From: Bacillota bacterium | Lineage (GTDB): Bacteria > Bacillota > Clostridia > Acetivibrionales > DSM-1351 | Reading direction: 5' to 3' | DNA length: 64,000 nt | Assembly: GCA_023415305.1 (NCBI GenBank) | Contig: JAEZKZ010000094.1 | Location: 124,001 to 188,000, forward strand | In this document: one piece after another, positions 8,585 through 17,701 of the stretch | Position numbering within the stretch: position 1 is the first letter of the stretch | Layout: the number at the start of each line of letters is the position of its first letter | The notes under the pieces: generated by a model | Databases searched by the model: none | Told to the model about the DNA's origin: nothing | What the model saw: only the letters and a program-made list of their open reading frames with translations | Made by a program: the position numbers and the translations under genes

Positions 8585-9292
8585 TCAATATATTGTAGTA
8601 CCAATCTCTTCTCCCTTGACTGCCTTTATTATATTATCAGGGTCGTTCAGACCGAATACAAGGGTTGGAATACCATTATCCTTGCAGAAGGATGCAGCAG
8701 TCAGGTCAATAGCACACAAACCTTTATTAAGTATTTCCTGATAGCTTATTCTATCATACTTTGCAGCGTTTGGATTTTTTGATGGATCGGAATCATATAT
8801 GCCATCGACATTCTTTGCCATCAGAATAGCTTCAGCATCAATCTCAGCTGCTCTGAGTGCTGCAGCAGTATCAGTTGAGAAATAAGGATTTCCCATACCA
8901 CAAGCAAATATAACTATTCTTTTCTTCTCAAGATGTCTGACAGCTTTTCTTCTTACATAAGGTTCTGCTATCTGTCTCATTTCGATGGCAGTTTGCACTC
9001 TTACCGGAATACCTCTTGATTCAAGTGCATCCTGAAGCCCCAGTGAATTTATTACGGTTGCCAGCATTCCCATATGGTCCGCGGTGGTTCTATCCATACC
9101 CTTACCGCTTCTGCCTCTCCAGAAGTTTCCCCCGCCTACAACTATGGCAATTTCAACTCCAAGCTTGTGGACCTCATGAATCCTATCACAGATGTTATTT
9201 ATGGTATCTGTATCGATTCCGTTTCCTTTCTCTCCTGCCAAGGCTTCACCACTGATTTTGAGCATTACCCTCTTGTATTTTATTTCTGACAT
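8585..9292 (-). CDS. pyrH: UMP kinase
   Basis: This bacterial UMP kinase of the amino-acid-kinase fold phosphorylates UMP to UDP. The protein has 235 residues. Motifs seen: KISGEALAGEKG at the N terminus, VVGGGNFWRGR (phosphate-binding glycine loop), and DRTTADHMGMLATVINSL (UMP site). The start ATG at 9292 follows GGAGGAAACC. A strong hairpin terminator separates it from tsf upstream, so it probably has its own promoter in 9300-9370, although I cannot pick a convincing one. Confidence 0.96.
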   Translation of the reverse strand: MSEIKYKRVMLKISGEALAGEKGNGIDTDTINNICDRIHEVHKLGVEIAIVVGGGNFWRGRSGKGMDRTTADHMGMLATVINSLGLQDALESRGIPVRVQTAIEMRQIAEPYVRRKAVRHLEKKRIVIFACGMGNPYFSTDTAAALRAAEIDAEAILMAKNVDGIYDSDPSKNPNAAKYDRISYQEILNKGLCAIDLTAASFCKDNGIPTLVFGLNDPDNIIKAVKGEEIGTTIY

Positions 9293-9348
9293 GGTTTCCT
9301 CCGTTAGGTAAAATATTGTTTACAGTATGTAAAAGGCCCTAATAAAAG

Positions 9349-9425
9349 GAACATACAAAAAAGTATATGTTCCAAAAGGGGGCTGTTACAAAACAAATAA
9401 CCTATTTTGTTTTGTAACAGCCCCC
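9349..9425 (-). terminator. Strong hairpin terminator downstream of tsf
   Basis: A long stem (GGGGGCTGTTACAAAAC / GTTTTGTAACAGCCCCC, 9378-9425) starts 8 bases after the tsf stop and is followed on the minus strand by TTTT. A second stem GGAACATAC / GTATATGTTCC (9349-9374) follows. The first stem is also flanked by T-rich sequence on the plus side. It should separate the rpsB-tsf transcript from pyrH-frr. Confidence 0.8.
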
Positions 9426-9432
9426 TTTATTA

Positions 9433-10080
9433 TTAACCGCCTATTTGTTTCATTACTTCATCAGCAAAGTTTTCTTCTTTCTTAGCAATACCTTCGCCTC
9501 TTTCGAATCTGACAAATCTTCTGATAGTAATATTTTCACCTATATGTGCGATTTTTTCTTTTACCAGCTGATCAACTGTAATATCAGGATCTTTAATAAA
9601 AGGCTGCTCCATTAAGCATTTCTCACCGAAGAATTTATCAATTCTGCCTTCAACCATTTTATCAATGATTTTTTCAGGCTTTCCTTCGTTTCTAGCCTGT
9701 GCTCTCAAAATTTCTTTCTCATTTTCGATATCGGCAGCAGGTACTTCTTCTCTTCTAACATATTCTGGCTTGCTTGCAGCAATCTGCATTGCAATATCCT
9801 TAACTAACTGTTTGAACTCTTCATTCTTCGCAGCAAAGTCAGTTTCAATGTTTACTTCAACAAGAACACCGATTCTTCCGCCGCCATGTATATAAGATTC
9901 AACCAAGCCTTCAGCAGCAATTCTACCTGCCTTGCTGGCAGCTTTAGCTATTCCTTTTTCTCTTAAATATTCAACTGCCTTTTCTTCGTCACCGTTAGTC
10001 TCGGTCAACGCCTTTTTGCAGTCCATCATTCCTGCTCCGGTTCTTTCACGGAGCTGTCTTACCATTTCCGCAGTAATCAT
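9433..10080 (-). CDS. tsf: Translation elongation factor Ts (short form)
   Basis: EF-Ts exchanges GDP for GTP on EF-Tu. The N-terminal UBA-like domain is MITAEMVRQLRERTGAGMMD, followed by CKKALTETNGD, the classic signature; the second signature is ETDFAAKNEEFKQLV. At 215 residues it is the short form, lacking part of the second core subdomain found in the 283-residue E. coli protein, as in many clostridia. The ribosome site is weak (GTGAG). It follows rpsB after a hairpin at 10220-10260. Confidence 0.96.
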   Translation of the reverse strand: MITAEMVRQLRERTGAGMMDCKKALTETNGDEEKAVEYLREKGIAKAASKAGRIAAEGLVESYIHGGGRIGVLVEVNIETDFAAKNEEFKQLVKDIAMQIAASKPEYVRREEVPAADIENEKEILRAQARNEGKPEKIIDKMVEGRIDKFFGEKCLMEQPFIKDPDITVDQLVKEKIAHIGENITIRRFVRFERGEGIAKKEENFADEVMKQIGG

Positions 10081-10219
10081 TTATTATCTCACTTTCCGAC
10101 AAGGGCCAAGCCAAATTATCCCATGTCGTAATGGGATAAAATCTATTTATCTCCCGTGCCATTAATTTTTTATATAATAGAATAATATTTGGTAAAAATA
10201 TTCAGTTTTATTATAAGAC

Positions 10220-10260
10220 CATTACTAGATTATGGTTTATACTCACATAATCTAGTAATG
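10220..10260 (-). terminator. rpsB-tsf intergenic stem-loop
   Basis: A perfect 15-bp inverted repeat CATTACTAGATTATG / CATAATCTAGTAATG lies just after the rpsB stop. It lacks a clear U tract on the minus strand (GTCTTATAATA follows). It is therefore more likely an RNA-stabilising or partial attenuator hairpin than a full terminator, which would fit unequal S2 and EF-Ts output. Confidence 0.55.
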
Positions 10261-10277
10261 TATCAATTCATGCTAAA

Positions 10278-11024
10278 TTATTCAGCAACTTCTACTACTT
10301 CATCTGCTTCTGCAGATTCAACAGCTTCAGGTGAAAGCTGTTCGCCCTGACGTCCTTCGATAATAGCATCAGCTATCTTTGCCGCAATAAGTTTAACAGC
10401 TCTTATAGCATCGTCATTACCAGGAATAACGAAATCTACTTCATCAGGATCACAGTTTGTATCAACTATTGCTACAACAGGAATACCGAGCTTCTTTGCT
10501 TCAAGAATCGCATTTCTTTCCTTGCGTGGGTCAACAACAAACATTGCACCAGGAATTTTCTTCATGTTCTTGATTCCGCCAAGATTCTTTTCGAGGTCTT
10601 CCATTTCCTTCTTAAGCTTGATAACTTCTTTCTTAGGAAGTACTTCGAAAGTTCCATCAGCTTCCATAGCATTTAACTGGTTTAATCTGTCTATTCTCTT
10701 ACGAATAGTTTTGAAGTTGGTGAGCATACCACCCAACCATCTGTTGTTTACAAAGAACTGTCCACTTCTCTCAGCTTCTTCTTTGATAGAATCCTGAGCC
10801 TGCTTCTTAGTTCCTACAAAAAGAACATCCTGTCCATTCATGGCTACTTCTCTTACAAAGAAGTATGCATCGTCCACTTTCTTTACTGTTTTCTGAAGGT
10901 CAATAATGTAGATACCATTACGTTCTGTAAAGATGTACTCCGCCATCTTAGGGTTCCATCTTCTTGTCTGGTGACCGAAGTGAACACCTGCCTCCAAAAG
11001 TTGTTTCATTGAAATAACTGCCAT
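10278..11024 (-). CDS. rpsB: 30S ribosomal protein S2
   Basis: S2 binds the 30S subunit late in assembly, near the Shine-Dalgarno exit. The 248-residue protein starts MAVISMKQLLEAGVHFGHQT, a near-invariant S2 N terminus, and contains NNRWLGGMLTNFKTI and DPRKERNAI. An acidic C-terminal tail (SPEAVESAEADEVVEVAE) is normal for Firmicutes. The start has a strong GGAGGTG. It is the first gene of the cluster, after a promoter and structured leader at 11072-11212. Confidence 0.97.
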   Translation of the reverse strand: MAVISMKQLLEAGVHFGHQTRRWNPKMAEYIFTERNGIYIIDLQKTVKKVDDAYFFVREVAMNGQDVLFVGTKKQAQDSIKEEAERSGQFFVNNRWLGGMLTNFKTIRKRIDRLNQLNAMEADGTFEVLPKKEVIKLKKEMEDLEKNLGGIKNMKKIPGAMFVVDPRKERNAILEAKKLGIPVVAIVDTNCDPDEVDFVIPGNDDAIRAVKLIAAKIADAIIEGRQGEQLSPEAVESAEADEVVEVAE

Positions 11025-11071
11025 AATAAAAACACCTCCGTTAAAGTTAATACCTCCGCACCCATTGTCAA

Positions 11072-11147
11072 CAGTGACTTATCACTGACACTTTAACATA
11101 GTCAATTACAATCTTTTCATGCGTAAAGCATAGAAATCCGTGTAATT
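11072..11147 (-). promoter_or_regulatory. Structured rpsB leader RNA, candidate autoregulatory element
   Basis: The roughly 150-nt leader between the predicted start point and rpsB can form two hairpins: CAGTGA-N4-TCACTG (11072-11087), and a larger one with outer stem AATTACA/TGTAATT and inner stem ATGC/GCAT (11104-11147). Ribosomal protein operons are often controlled by the protein binding its own leader. Here the structure is seen and the function is inferred. Confidence 0.45.
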
Positions 11148-11183
11148 CAACTTTGGTAATGCGTGTGTATTTTTCCGCTAGCT

Positions 11184-11212
11184 AGTATACCATATAGAAT
11201 AAATTTAATCAA
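11184..11212 (-). promoter_or_regulatory. Sigma-A promoter of rpsB
   Basis: On the minus strand: TTGATT (11207-11212), a 17-base spacer, and TATACT (11184-11189). Spacing is ideal and both hexamers are close to consensus. Transcription would start near 11177 and run into the structured leader. Confidence 0.75.
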
Positions 11213-11305
11213 TCACTAAATTTATTAATTCTAATACATTTTGTTTAATATATTCACATTAGAAAATAAAAGAAAATTAATTTCTTTAAGGTAAATTAAA
11301 ATCTA

Positions 11306-12649
11306 CTAATCAGAAACAGTTGTTTTCGCTTGGGATGGCAAATATTTCTCATATTTCCGGCTCAACACCCTGATGTAAAAAGGAACCCCTCTGGTAACCC
11401 AGTCCAAGCACCAGGCTATCCATATTCCCATAATTCCGAGATTGGTATATCTGACCAGCAAATAACCACCTAAAACACGTACAAGCCACATGCTGGCAAT
11501 GGAAACGACGGTTATATATACGACGTCTCCGGTGCTTCTCAGACAAGCCGGTATTATAAAAGCCGCCGGCCAGAAAATAGGAATACACGCCAGGGTTAAA
11601 TACGTTATATGTAAAGCCATAGTCAATACATCACCTGTGGGCTGATACAGTTTAAGAATTTGAGATGCAAACGGCAGGAATATAAGGGAGACGGTCCCCA
11701 GTAAAATCATAGCATATACCGTCAGCTTGTTTATCATTTTCTTAAGTTCCTGTTTATTCCCTGCCCCTGCATAATAGCCTATGATACTGACAGCAACTAT
11801 GGAAACAGCATTACCCGGAATATTAATTATTGAGTTTAAGGAACTGGCAATACTGTTGGCTGCAAGAGAAGCCGTCCCAAGTGACGCAACAATTGCCTGA
11901 ACAAGCAGCTTTCCTCCATTGAATACCAGACTGTCCAGCCCGGCAGGCACACCGATATAAAGAACCGGTTTCATTATGCCTAAGGAAACTTTAAACGAGG
12001 CATTTTTGATGTGTATCTTGGGACTTTTAATCATATGATAGAACAAAATCAGCGCACCTGTAAGTCTGGCAGCAATCAAACCTATACCTGCTCCCAGTAC
12101 TCCTAAATCCAACTGGAAAATGCAAATTGCCCCTACAACCAGGTTTATTACATTGGACATTATAATTGATGTCATTGATGCAATAAAATTGTTATTTGCC
12201 CTGAGTATTCCTGTAAAAATATTAAATAATCCCAAAAGCGGATATGATATTGCAGAACAGGTCATATATGTCCAGGCCGCTGATTTAACAACAGGTTCTG
12301 CATCACCAAACATGAATCCTATAATTTGCTGCCCGAATATGTAGAGTCCCAGACCTGTAATGGTAGATAGTAATAAAACAGCTACGATAGACTGTGCAGC
12401 AGTGTTTGAAGCCTTTTCACGATTTCCGGCTCCAAGATGCTGTGCTATAACAACTGTAGCACCTGTTGATACCGCAAGAAAAAGATTCATGGCAACAAAA
12501 TTTATGGAGTCGACAATACCTACGGCAGAGACGGCAAAAGCCCCAAGTCCGCTTACCATCATAGTATTAACTACACCAATCGCTGTAGAAAGAAATTGTT
12601 CAATAAACGCAGGAAAGAAAAGTCGCAGGATTTCTTTTTTAGAGTACAA
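11306..12649 (-). CDS. MATE family multidrug/cation efflux transporter
   Basis: This 447-residue protein has about 12 hydrophobic segments arranged as two halves, typical of MatE proteins (NorM/DinF type), which export drugs or metabolites with Na+ or H+ antiport. N-terminal features are FFPAFIEQFLSTAIGVVNTM and the segment VSTGATVVIAQHLGAGN. The only start that fits is TTG at 12649, because a stop lies 39 bases upstream and no ATG is in between. The ribosome site (AAAGG) is weak, so expression may be low. It stands alone, between rpsB and the catabolic cluster. The substrate cannot be inferred. Confidence 0.85.
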   Translation of the reverse strand: MYSKKEILRLFFPAFIEQFLSTAIGVVNTMMVSGLGAFAVSAVGIVDSINFVAMNLFLAVSTGATVVIAQHLGAGNREKASNTAAQSIVAVLLLSTITGLGLYIFGQQIIGFMFGDAEPVVKSAAWTYMTCSAISYPLLGLFNIFTGILRANNNFIASMTSIIMSNVINLVVGAICIFQLDLGVLGAGIGLIAARLTGALILFYHMIKSPKIHIKNASFKVSLGIMKPVLYIGVPAGLDSLVFNGGKLLVQAIVASLGTASLAANSIASSLNSIINIPGNAVSIVAVSIIGYYAGAGNKQELKKMINKLTVYAMILLGTVSLIFLPFASQILKLYQPTGDVLTMALHITYLTLACIPIFWPAAFIIPACLRSTGDVVYITVVSIASMWLVRVLGGYLLVRYTNLGIMGIWIAWCLDWVTRGVPFYIRVLSRKYEKYLPSQAKTTVSD

Positions 12650-12998
12650 TATATCACGGCCTTTAAATAAAGTTGCATAAACCTAAGTGTAAGAAAATAA
12701 TGTATCCAATTTATAAATTTCATGCATTATACTATTTTAAAGCTAATAACATATTAATCTCAACTTATAAATACCAGCATTCAAGGTTATTTTATTGTAA
12801 TATCCTTCAAAATACTGATATTTATTAGTTTTTACTTAATATTATGGGAACCAAAACTCCCGACCTCACTTGCAATCGGGAGTACTGTTATAAATACAGG
12901 ATGACCGATACACTAAACCTCATCCTTTTCCTATCAGATAGCATTATTTTAGCATCATTTTTAGCATCATTTTTAGCATTATTTTATTTGTTGATTAA
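12650..12998. other. Non-coding gap with terminator and tandem repeat
   Basis: This gap of about 350 bases holds no credible gene. It contains the terminator of the catabolic cluster (12856-12883), four tandem units close to TAGCATCATTTTT (12939-12985) next to the glycerate kinase stop, and presumably the MATE promoter. Confidence 0.6.
12856..12883 (-). terminator. Rho-independent terminator of the catabolic operon
   Basis: Perfect 8-bp GC-rich stem ACTCCCGA / TCGGGAGT with a 12-base loop, followed on the minus strand by TTTTGGTT. It lies 116 bp downstream of the glycerate kinase stop codon. Confidence 0.8.
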
Positions 12999-14150
12999 TT
13001 ATGCTTTAGCCCTTGAATATATTTTCAACATTAATCTTGCTATGGAATATGAAGCCTGAGTTAGCATTTGGGGTGTCAATTTCATCGCTTCATCCAGTGT
13101 CATAGGAGCTATAATGTCACTAAAAGCTGCATCAACCCCACAATCAAATATTTTCTGATATCCATTTCTCAGTGCACCGGACAGGCAAACCACAGGTATA
13201 TCATACCTTTTTGCTTCTAACGCAAGCCCTACGACTACCTTTCCGTTTGCAGTCTGACTATCAGTCTGACCCTCTCCGGTTATCAACAAATCACAATCTT
13301 TAATAATCTCACGAAAATTACAATTATCAATAACTATATCAATACCCGGACATAGTCTGGAATTTTCCAAGAATGCAATCATACCACCGCCCAGGCCTCC
13401 GGCTGCTCCGCTTCCCGGAATATCCAGAATATCTTTGTTAATATCCCTTTTTATGACTGCTGCAAAATTTTTAAGTCCCCTGTCGAGCTGTTCTATCATT
13501 TCTATTGTTGCTCCTTTCTGGGGTCCGTAGATATGGGCAGCTCCGTTTATACCGCATAATGGATTTTTAACATCGCAGGCAACGACAATTTCTACGTCAT
13601 TTAACTCATTATTAACGTTTTCAGAATCTATGCTCTCAACATCGCAAACATATTTTCCGCCCTGTCCCAATATATTCTTATATTTGTCATAGAACCTGTA
13701 GCCCAAGGCCTGTGCCATACCCATACCACCATCATTTGTAGAGCTTCCGCCTATACCAACTATAATCTTCTTGCAGCCCATGCGTACTGCAGCCAATATA
13801 AGCTCCCCTACTCCGTAGGTGGTAGTCAGCAAAGGATTTAATTCCTCTCTCCGAACCAGTGTCAACCCGGCACAGGCGGCCATTTCAATAACAGCAGTCC
13901 GTCCATTTCCCAATATACCGAAAAAAGAGTCCATTTCATTCATAAATGGGCCATGAACCCTTTGCTTCACTATCCGGCCGCCTGTGGCTGCAACTAGTGC
14001 CTCAACAGTACCCTCACCGCCATCAGCAACAGGAAGCTTGACAACCTCAATATTTGTATCGGCCTGCTTTATACCGTCCTCAATAAATCCGGCAGCTTCT
14101 ATAGCTGTGAGGCTTCCTTTAAAGGAGTCAGGTGCTATAACTATTTTCAT
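12999..14150 (-). CDS. Glycerate 2-kinase (GlxK/GarK family)
   Basis: This 383-residue enzyme of the GlxK family phosphorylates D-glycerate with ATP, usually to 2-phosphoglycerate, feeding lower glycolysis. Signature segments are MKIVIAPDSFKGSLTAIEAA, PVADGGEGTVEAL, and GIGGSSTNDGGMGMAQALG (all conserved in the family). The start has AAAGGATGG. It is the last gene of the cluster, 18 bp after a D-2-hydroxyacid dehydrogenase that could supply glycerate from hydroxypyruvate. Together they suggest that the pathway drains a C3 fragment to glycerate. A tandem repeat starts just beyond the stop. Confidence 0.9.
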   Translation of the reverse strand: MKIVIAPDSFKGSLTAIEAAGFIEDGIKQADTNIEVVKLPVADGGEGTVEALVAATGGRIVKQRVHGPFMNEMDSFFGILGNGRTAVIEMAACAGLTLVRREELNPLLTTTYGVGELILAAVRMGCKKIIVGIGGSSTNDGGMGMAQALGYRFYDKYKNILGQGGKYVCDVESIDSENVNNELNDVEIVVACDVKNPLCGINGAAHIYGPQKGATIEMIEQLDRGLKNFAAVIKRDINKDILDIPGSGAAGGLGGGMIAFLENSRLCPGIDIVIDNCNFREIIKDCDLLITGEGQTDSQTANGKVVVGLALEAKRYDIPVVCLSGALRNGYQKIFDCGVDAAFSDIIAPMTLDEAMKLTPQMLTQASYSIARLMLKIYSRAKA

Positions 14151-14168
14151 TAAACCATCCTTTCAAAT

Positions 14169-15128
14169 TTACAGGTTTACAACATTTACCGGATTACCGG
14201 ATAAAAACGCTGCTAAATTATCAACTGCAATGTTCATCAATCTGCTTCTTGACTCTCTTGGTGCCCAGGCTATATGCGGTGTAATAATACAATTTTTAGC
14301 TTTAAGCAATACATTATCACTGCGGATGGGCTCAGAAGATACAACATCCAGCGCTGCTCCTGAAATCTTTCCTGAGTTCAGTGCTTCCGCGAGCTCCTGT
14401 TCAACCACCAGTGGGCCTCTGGATGTATTTACAAGCATCACACCATCCTTCATTTTAGCAATATTGGTTTTATTTATAATTCCCTGAGTGGAAGGAAATA
14501 ACGGACAGTGTAAAGATATAATATCTGACTTTGCAAATAGTTCATCCAATTCCACATATTTTAGCCCGTCATTCTCCAAATTCTTATCAATAAACTGATC
14601 ATATGCCAGAACCTTCATACCCAGAGCCTGAGCTATTTTCGCCGCAGCCTGCCCAATTTTGCCAAATCCGATAATTCCGAAGGTCTTTCCTGCAAGTTCA
14701 ACTAAAGGATAATTCCAGTAGCAGAAATCAGCACAATTTGTCCAGTCTCCGTTATGTACACTATCACTGTGAGCCCCGACATGATGGCAAAGCTCTAAAA
14801 GCAGTGCAAAGGCGAATTGTGCTACGGCAGCTGTACCATAGGTCGGAATATTCGTTACCGGTATACCTTTGGCCTTTGCATATTCTGTATCAACTACATT
14901 ATAACCTGTAGCCAGCACACCTACAAACTTAATTGTGGGGCACCTGTCAAAGATTTCCTTTGTCAGTGGTGTCTTATTTGTATATACAATTTCGGCATTG
15001 CCTATTCTTTCAACAATCTTATCTGCCGAAGTTCTGTCATAGACTGTCAGCTCTCCATACTGCTCTAATCCAGACCAACTGATGTCACCAGGATTAAGGG
15101 TATATCCGTCAAGTACTACTATTTTCAT
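14169..15128 (-). CDS. D-isomer-specific 2-hydroxyacid dehydrogenase
   Basis: This NAD(P)-dependent dehydrogenase has 319 residues. The nucleotide-binding loop is GFGKIGQAAAKIA. The catalytic triad is visible: Arg in NTSRGPLVVEQ, Glu in the following SSEPI region, and His in ITPHIAWAPRESR. Its closest style is glycerate/hydroxypyruvate reductase. ATG at 15128 is chosen over 15137 because the latter directly abuts GGAGG, while 15128 has 9-base spacing. The adjacent glycerate kinase supports hydroxypyruvate as substrate, but that is inference from context. Confidence 0.87.
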   Translation of the reverse strand: MKIVVLDGYTLNPGDISWSGLEQYGELTVYDRTSADKIVERIGNAEIVYTNKTPLTKEIFDRCPTIKFVGVLATGYNVVDTEYAKAKGIPVTNIPTYGTAAVAQFAFALLLELCHHVGAHSDSVHNGDWTNCADFCYWNYPLVELAGKTFGIIGFGKIGQAAAKIAQALGMKVLAYDQFIDKNLENDGLKYVELDELFAKSDIISLHCPLFPSTQGIINKTNIAKMKDGVMLVNTSRGPLVVEQELAEALNSGKISGAALDVVSSEPIRSDNVLLKAKNCIITPHIAWAPRESRSRLMNIAVDNLAAFLSGNPVNVVNL

Positions 15129-15220
15129 AAATATCATCCTCCGATATTAAATTTGCAAGCCTAAAACTCAATCTTTATCGGTACATTCTCCATTCCGACA
15201 AAATTACTACATTGCTTAAC

Positions 15221-16132
15221 CTAAACCCTTGACCAAGCCAGATCCAAAACCCTCTTTGCATTTGCTATTACAATATCCGGGTCTTCATCACCCCAGGGTT
15301 TTACCTCAAAGCTTACGATTGGCCTTCGTTCTTCACTGATGAATCCAATTTGCATCAGTGTTTTCAGGTACTCGGTTAATTCATCCACATCGTTCTCCGA
15401 ATTAGGGAAACCAAAACGAGGGTGTGTATCACCATAGGCTTCACAGGATGGATCCTTTATAACCGTATTACCCATGTGCGCATGTATTATGTATTCTTTT
15501 ATTGGAAGCAGGTTTTCTTCAAGTGTTTCGTGAATCATCGGGATATGAGAAAGGTCTACCATTAAACCAAAGTTATCAAATTCCGAAGTAATATCCTGTG
15601 CAAAACGCTTTGCAAGCGTAACAGGGCCAATAATCGATTTCTTGTCTATGTCGTAGTCGAAGACCTCCAATGCTACCTTCATATTGCCTTTGCTTTTTGC
15701 ATAAGTACATAATTCCTTTGTTGACTTTATGAGAGCCTGATAGGAATGCTCCTTTGTTTCTTCCAGGTATTTGCCTGATAAAAATGCAAACCCTGCAGCA
15801 TTCATTTCATATGCCTCATCGATTCCTTCCTTAAGACTTGCAACGGCTGCCATTCTTTTACTCTCATCAAGATCGTTTATATTCATGTCTGTAGTAAGCA
15901 ATCTGGGTTGTCCACCGTAAGCCACCGTCATATGGGAACTGTCCAGCATTTTCTTGACATTCTTTCTTGTCTGCGAGTCCTTTATCCAGGTTATTTCTAT
16001 AGCATCAAAATAGCTGTCTACAGCAATTTTTCTTATGGTTTCCTCGATTGGCCCTTCACCTTTCATTGTAGCGGGATAAGCCATAAAATGGATTAAGCCC
16101 ACCTTCATATATTTTTTTATGGATTGGTACAT
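15221..16132 (-). CDS. Sugar phosphate isomerase/epimerase-like TIM-barrel protein
   Basis: This 303-residue protein belongs to the xylose-isomerase-like TIM-barrel superfamily (AP endonuclease 2 fold). Likely metal ligands are in ALEVFDYD (Glu), GLMVDLSHIPM (Asp, His), YIIHAHMGN (His), and the C-terminal SFEVKPWGDEDPD (Glu). The family includes sugar isomerases, epimerases and decarboxylases, so the substrate is open. The start ATG at 16132 follows GGGAGG by 6 bases. Upstream lies a 130-nt structured element in the sense direction, followed by a small hairpin (16165-16177), so this gene could be under RNA-level control. Confidence 0.8.
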   Translation of the reverse strand: MYQSIKKYMKVGLIHFMAYPATMKGEGPIEETIRKIAVDSYFDAIEITWIKDSQTRKNVKKMLDSSHMTVAYGGQPRLLTTDMNINDLDESKRMAAVASLKEGIDEAYEMNAAGFAFLSGKYLEETKEHSYQALIKSTKELCTYAKSKGNMKVALEVFDYDIDKKSIIGPVTLAKRFAQDITSEFDNFGLMVDLSHIPMIHETLEENLLPIKEYIIHAHMGNTVIKDPSCEAYGDTHPRFGFPNSENDVDELTEYLKTLMQIGFISEERRPIVSFEVKPWGDEDPDIVIANAKRVLDLAWSRV

Positions 16133-16210
16133 ATTTAACCTCCCAAGCTAAATTATGGCTTTGAGCCGCATAGCGGCCACAAAATGTAATGAGAATTTTA
16201 TCCTTTATCG

Positions 16211-16340
16211 CCATAACGAGGTAATAGATGTCTCCCACCTTTACAGGTGGAAAGCATTTATCTCCCGCCTCGTTGAAACGCATAAAGGTATTAAAATTTT
16301 CTACAGTCGAAAAATTTTATCTGAACCAGTACGTTATAAG
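16211..16340 (-). ncRNA. Structured intergenic element, copy 1 (unknown class)
   Basis: This minus-strand element shares several identical blocks with the plus-strand element at 32305-32526: GTTTCAACGAGGCGGGA (17 nt), CCACCTGTA, GACATCTATTA and a CTGTAGAAAA-like loop. It can fold as a hairpin with an A/T stem around 16291-16320, then an outer stem AACGAGG/CCTCGTT (16268-16274 with 16215-16221) enclosing CCACCT-GTAA-AGGTGG. The stems are kept in the other copy although linkers differ. It sits between the HMG-CoA reductase and epimerase genes. It could be a structured RNA, or a MITE-like repeat whose ends read TTATAAC. Confidence 0.6.
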
Positions 16341-16368
16341 GCGAATAAAGGAGGTTAATTGGCATGCG

Positions 16369-17679
16369 CTAGGCTTCCTCTCCTCTTGCAAGCTTGACAT
16401 GAGAATCTGCCATCTCGTACCCGGCTGCCTGGGCGCATGCGGTGTTCAACTCCAGGGCGGTTACAGCTGTTGCCGCAATTTCAGCCAGTCTTAATACATT
16501 TTCATTATCATCCACATTCTTTCCGAAGCCTCCACAGCCGATAAGTCTTAATGCTTCCTTTGCCGTTCCGAACATTGTACCACCGCCAATTGTAGCAAGT
16601 TCCATGCAAGGCAGAGAAACCATGAAATGAACTCCGCCCTCGGCTGCATCTGCCTGTACAAAGCAGCTTGAAGATGAAATCACATGTGCCAGATCCTGTC
16701 CGGTAGCCGCATAAAATGCCGCAACCGCATTTGCCGCATTTACATTGAAGCCTCCAATAGTTCCGCTGTAGCATGAGCCCAGATAGCATTTATGAAAAAC
16801 TGTCTTCTCAACACTTCTTGCATTAACACCCTTCTTAAATACTGCCTTTAAAACATCATCAGGAATATATACCTCTGTTTGAATAGATTTACCTCGCCCG
16901 TTCAGAACATTTATATGGGAAGATTTCTTATCGGAGCATAAATTGCTGCTTATTGTTATAAGCTTCCACTCAGGCAGCATGGCAAGGATACCTCTTGTTA
17001 TATCAGCGGAAGCCTTGGTCACACCGTTCATTCCCATTGCATCACCGGTTTTAAAGGTCATTCTGAGGAATACTTTTGTGCCCAGCTGGTAGGGATCAAT
17101 TTGTTCCAATCGGACAAAGGGGTCTCTTGACAGCACAGCCAAGGATTTAAACAAATCTTTATCTGCTTCAATTTGCCGGCAAAATTTTCTGGCTTCAGAT
17201 ATATTAGGAGCTTCAATCAATGGAGCTCTGGTCATTCCGTCAAAATGAACCAGTGTGTTCAGTCCTCCGGCCAAATTAATGGCTTTAATACCTCTTTGTA
17301 CCCCTGCCACCAGAGCAGCTTCATTTGTTGCCAGCGGAATATATACTTTTTCATCCACAAACTGCCCATTTATTTTTACTGGTCCGGCTATTCCCATAGG
17401 AATAGTTGCAGCACCTATTTTTCCTTCTATTCCGGACAGAATCCGTTCCCCGCCAACCAACGAACAGTTGTCGAGTCGGGTATTTTTGATAATATCCAAA
17501 CTGATTCCAGTTGCTTCCTCAACTGATTCACAACGGACATAGGCCGCGTCGTTGCATGCCTCTTTAATATTTGCCGGATCTGATCCATAAATCTCAGTGA
17601 AAATGATACTCTCAAGGTTCTGGCTCTTTATCTCACCGGTTACATATTTCCGCTTTATGTCCAAGAGCTTATCGTTCAT
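16369..17679 (-). CDS. Hydroxymethylglutaryl-CoA reductase, class I/archaeal-like
   Basis: This 436-residue protein has all four catalytic residues of HMG-CoA reductase: Glu120 (LATNEAALVAG), Lys at 251-252 (CSDKKSSHINVLNGRGK), Asp329 (ATGQDLAHV) and His427 (MADSHVKLAR). The dinucleotide motif GDAMGMN is at 212-218, and GTIGGFNVNAANAVA marks the class I (eukaryote/archaeal) type. The enzyme interconverts HMG-CoA and mevalonate. The organism carries dxr and ispG, and the gene lies 22 bp after an HMG-CoA lyase-like gene, so a degradative mevalonate-to-HMG-CoA direction, or action on a related branched acid, is more likely than synthesis. The start has AAAGGAGG. Confidence 0.88.
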   Translation of the reverse strand: MNDKLLDIKRKYVTGEIKSQNLESIIFTEIYGSDPANIKEACNDAAYVRCESVEEATGISLDIIKNTRLDNCSLVGGERILSGIEGKIGAATIPMGIAGPVKINGQFVDEKVYIPLATNEAALVAGVQRGIKAINLAGGLNTLVHFDGMTRAPLIEAPNISEARKFCRQIEADKDLFKSLAVLSRDPFVRLEQIDPYQLGTKVFLRMTFKTGDAMGMNGVTKASADITRGILAMLPEWKLITISSNLCSDKKSSHINVLNGRGKSIQTEVYIPDDVLKAVFKKGVNARSVEKTVFHKCYLGSCYSGTIGGFNVNAANAVAAFYAATGQDLAHVISSSSCFVQADAAEGGVHFMVSLPCMELATIGGGTMFGTAKEALRLIGCGGFGKNVDDNENVLRLAEIAATAVTALELNTACAQAAGYEMADSHVKLARGEEA

Positions 17680-17701
17680 TTTTAACAGCCTCCTTTATCT
17701 T

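Noticed and set aside
16056..16283. Minus-strand 75-residue frame across the structured element
   Set aside because: It lies in the non-coding element and runs into the epimerase gene in another frame; no ribosome site.
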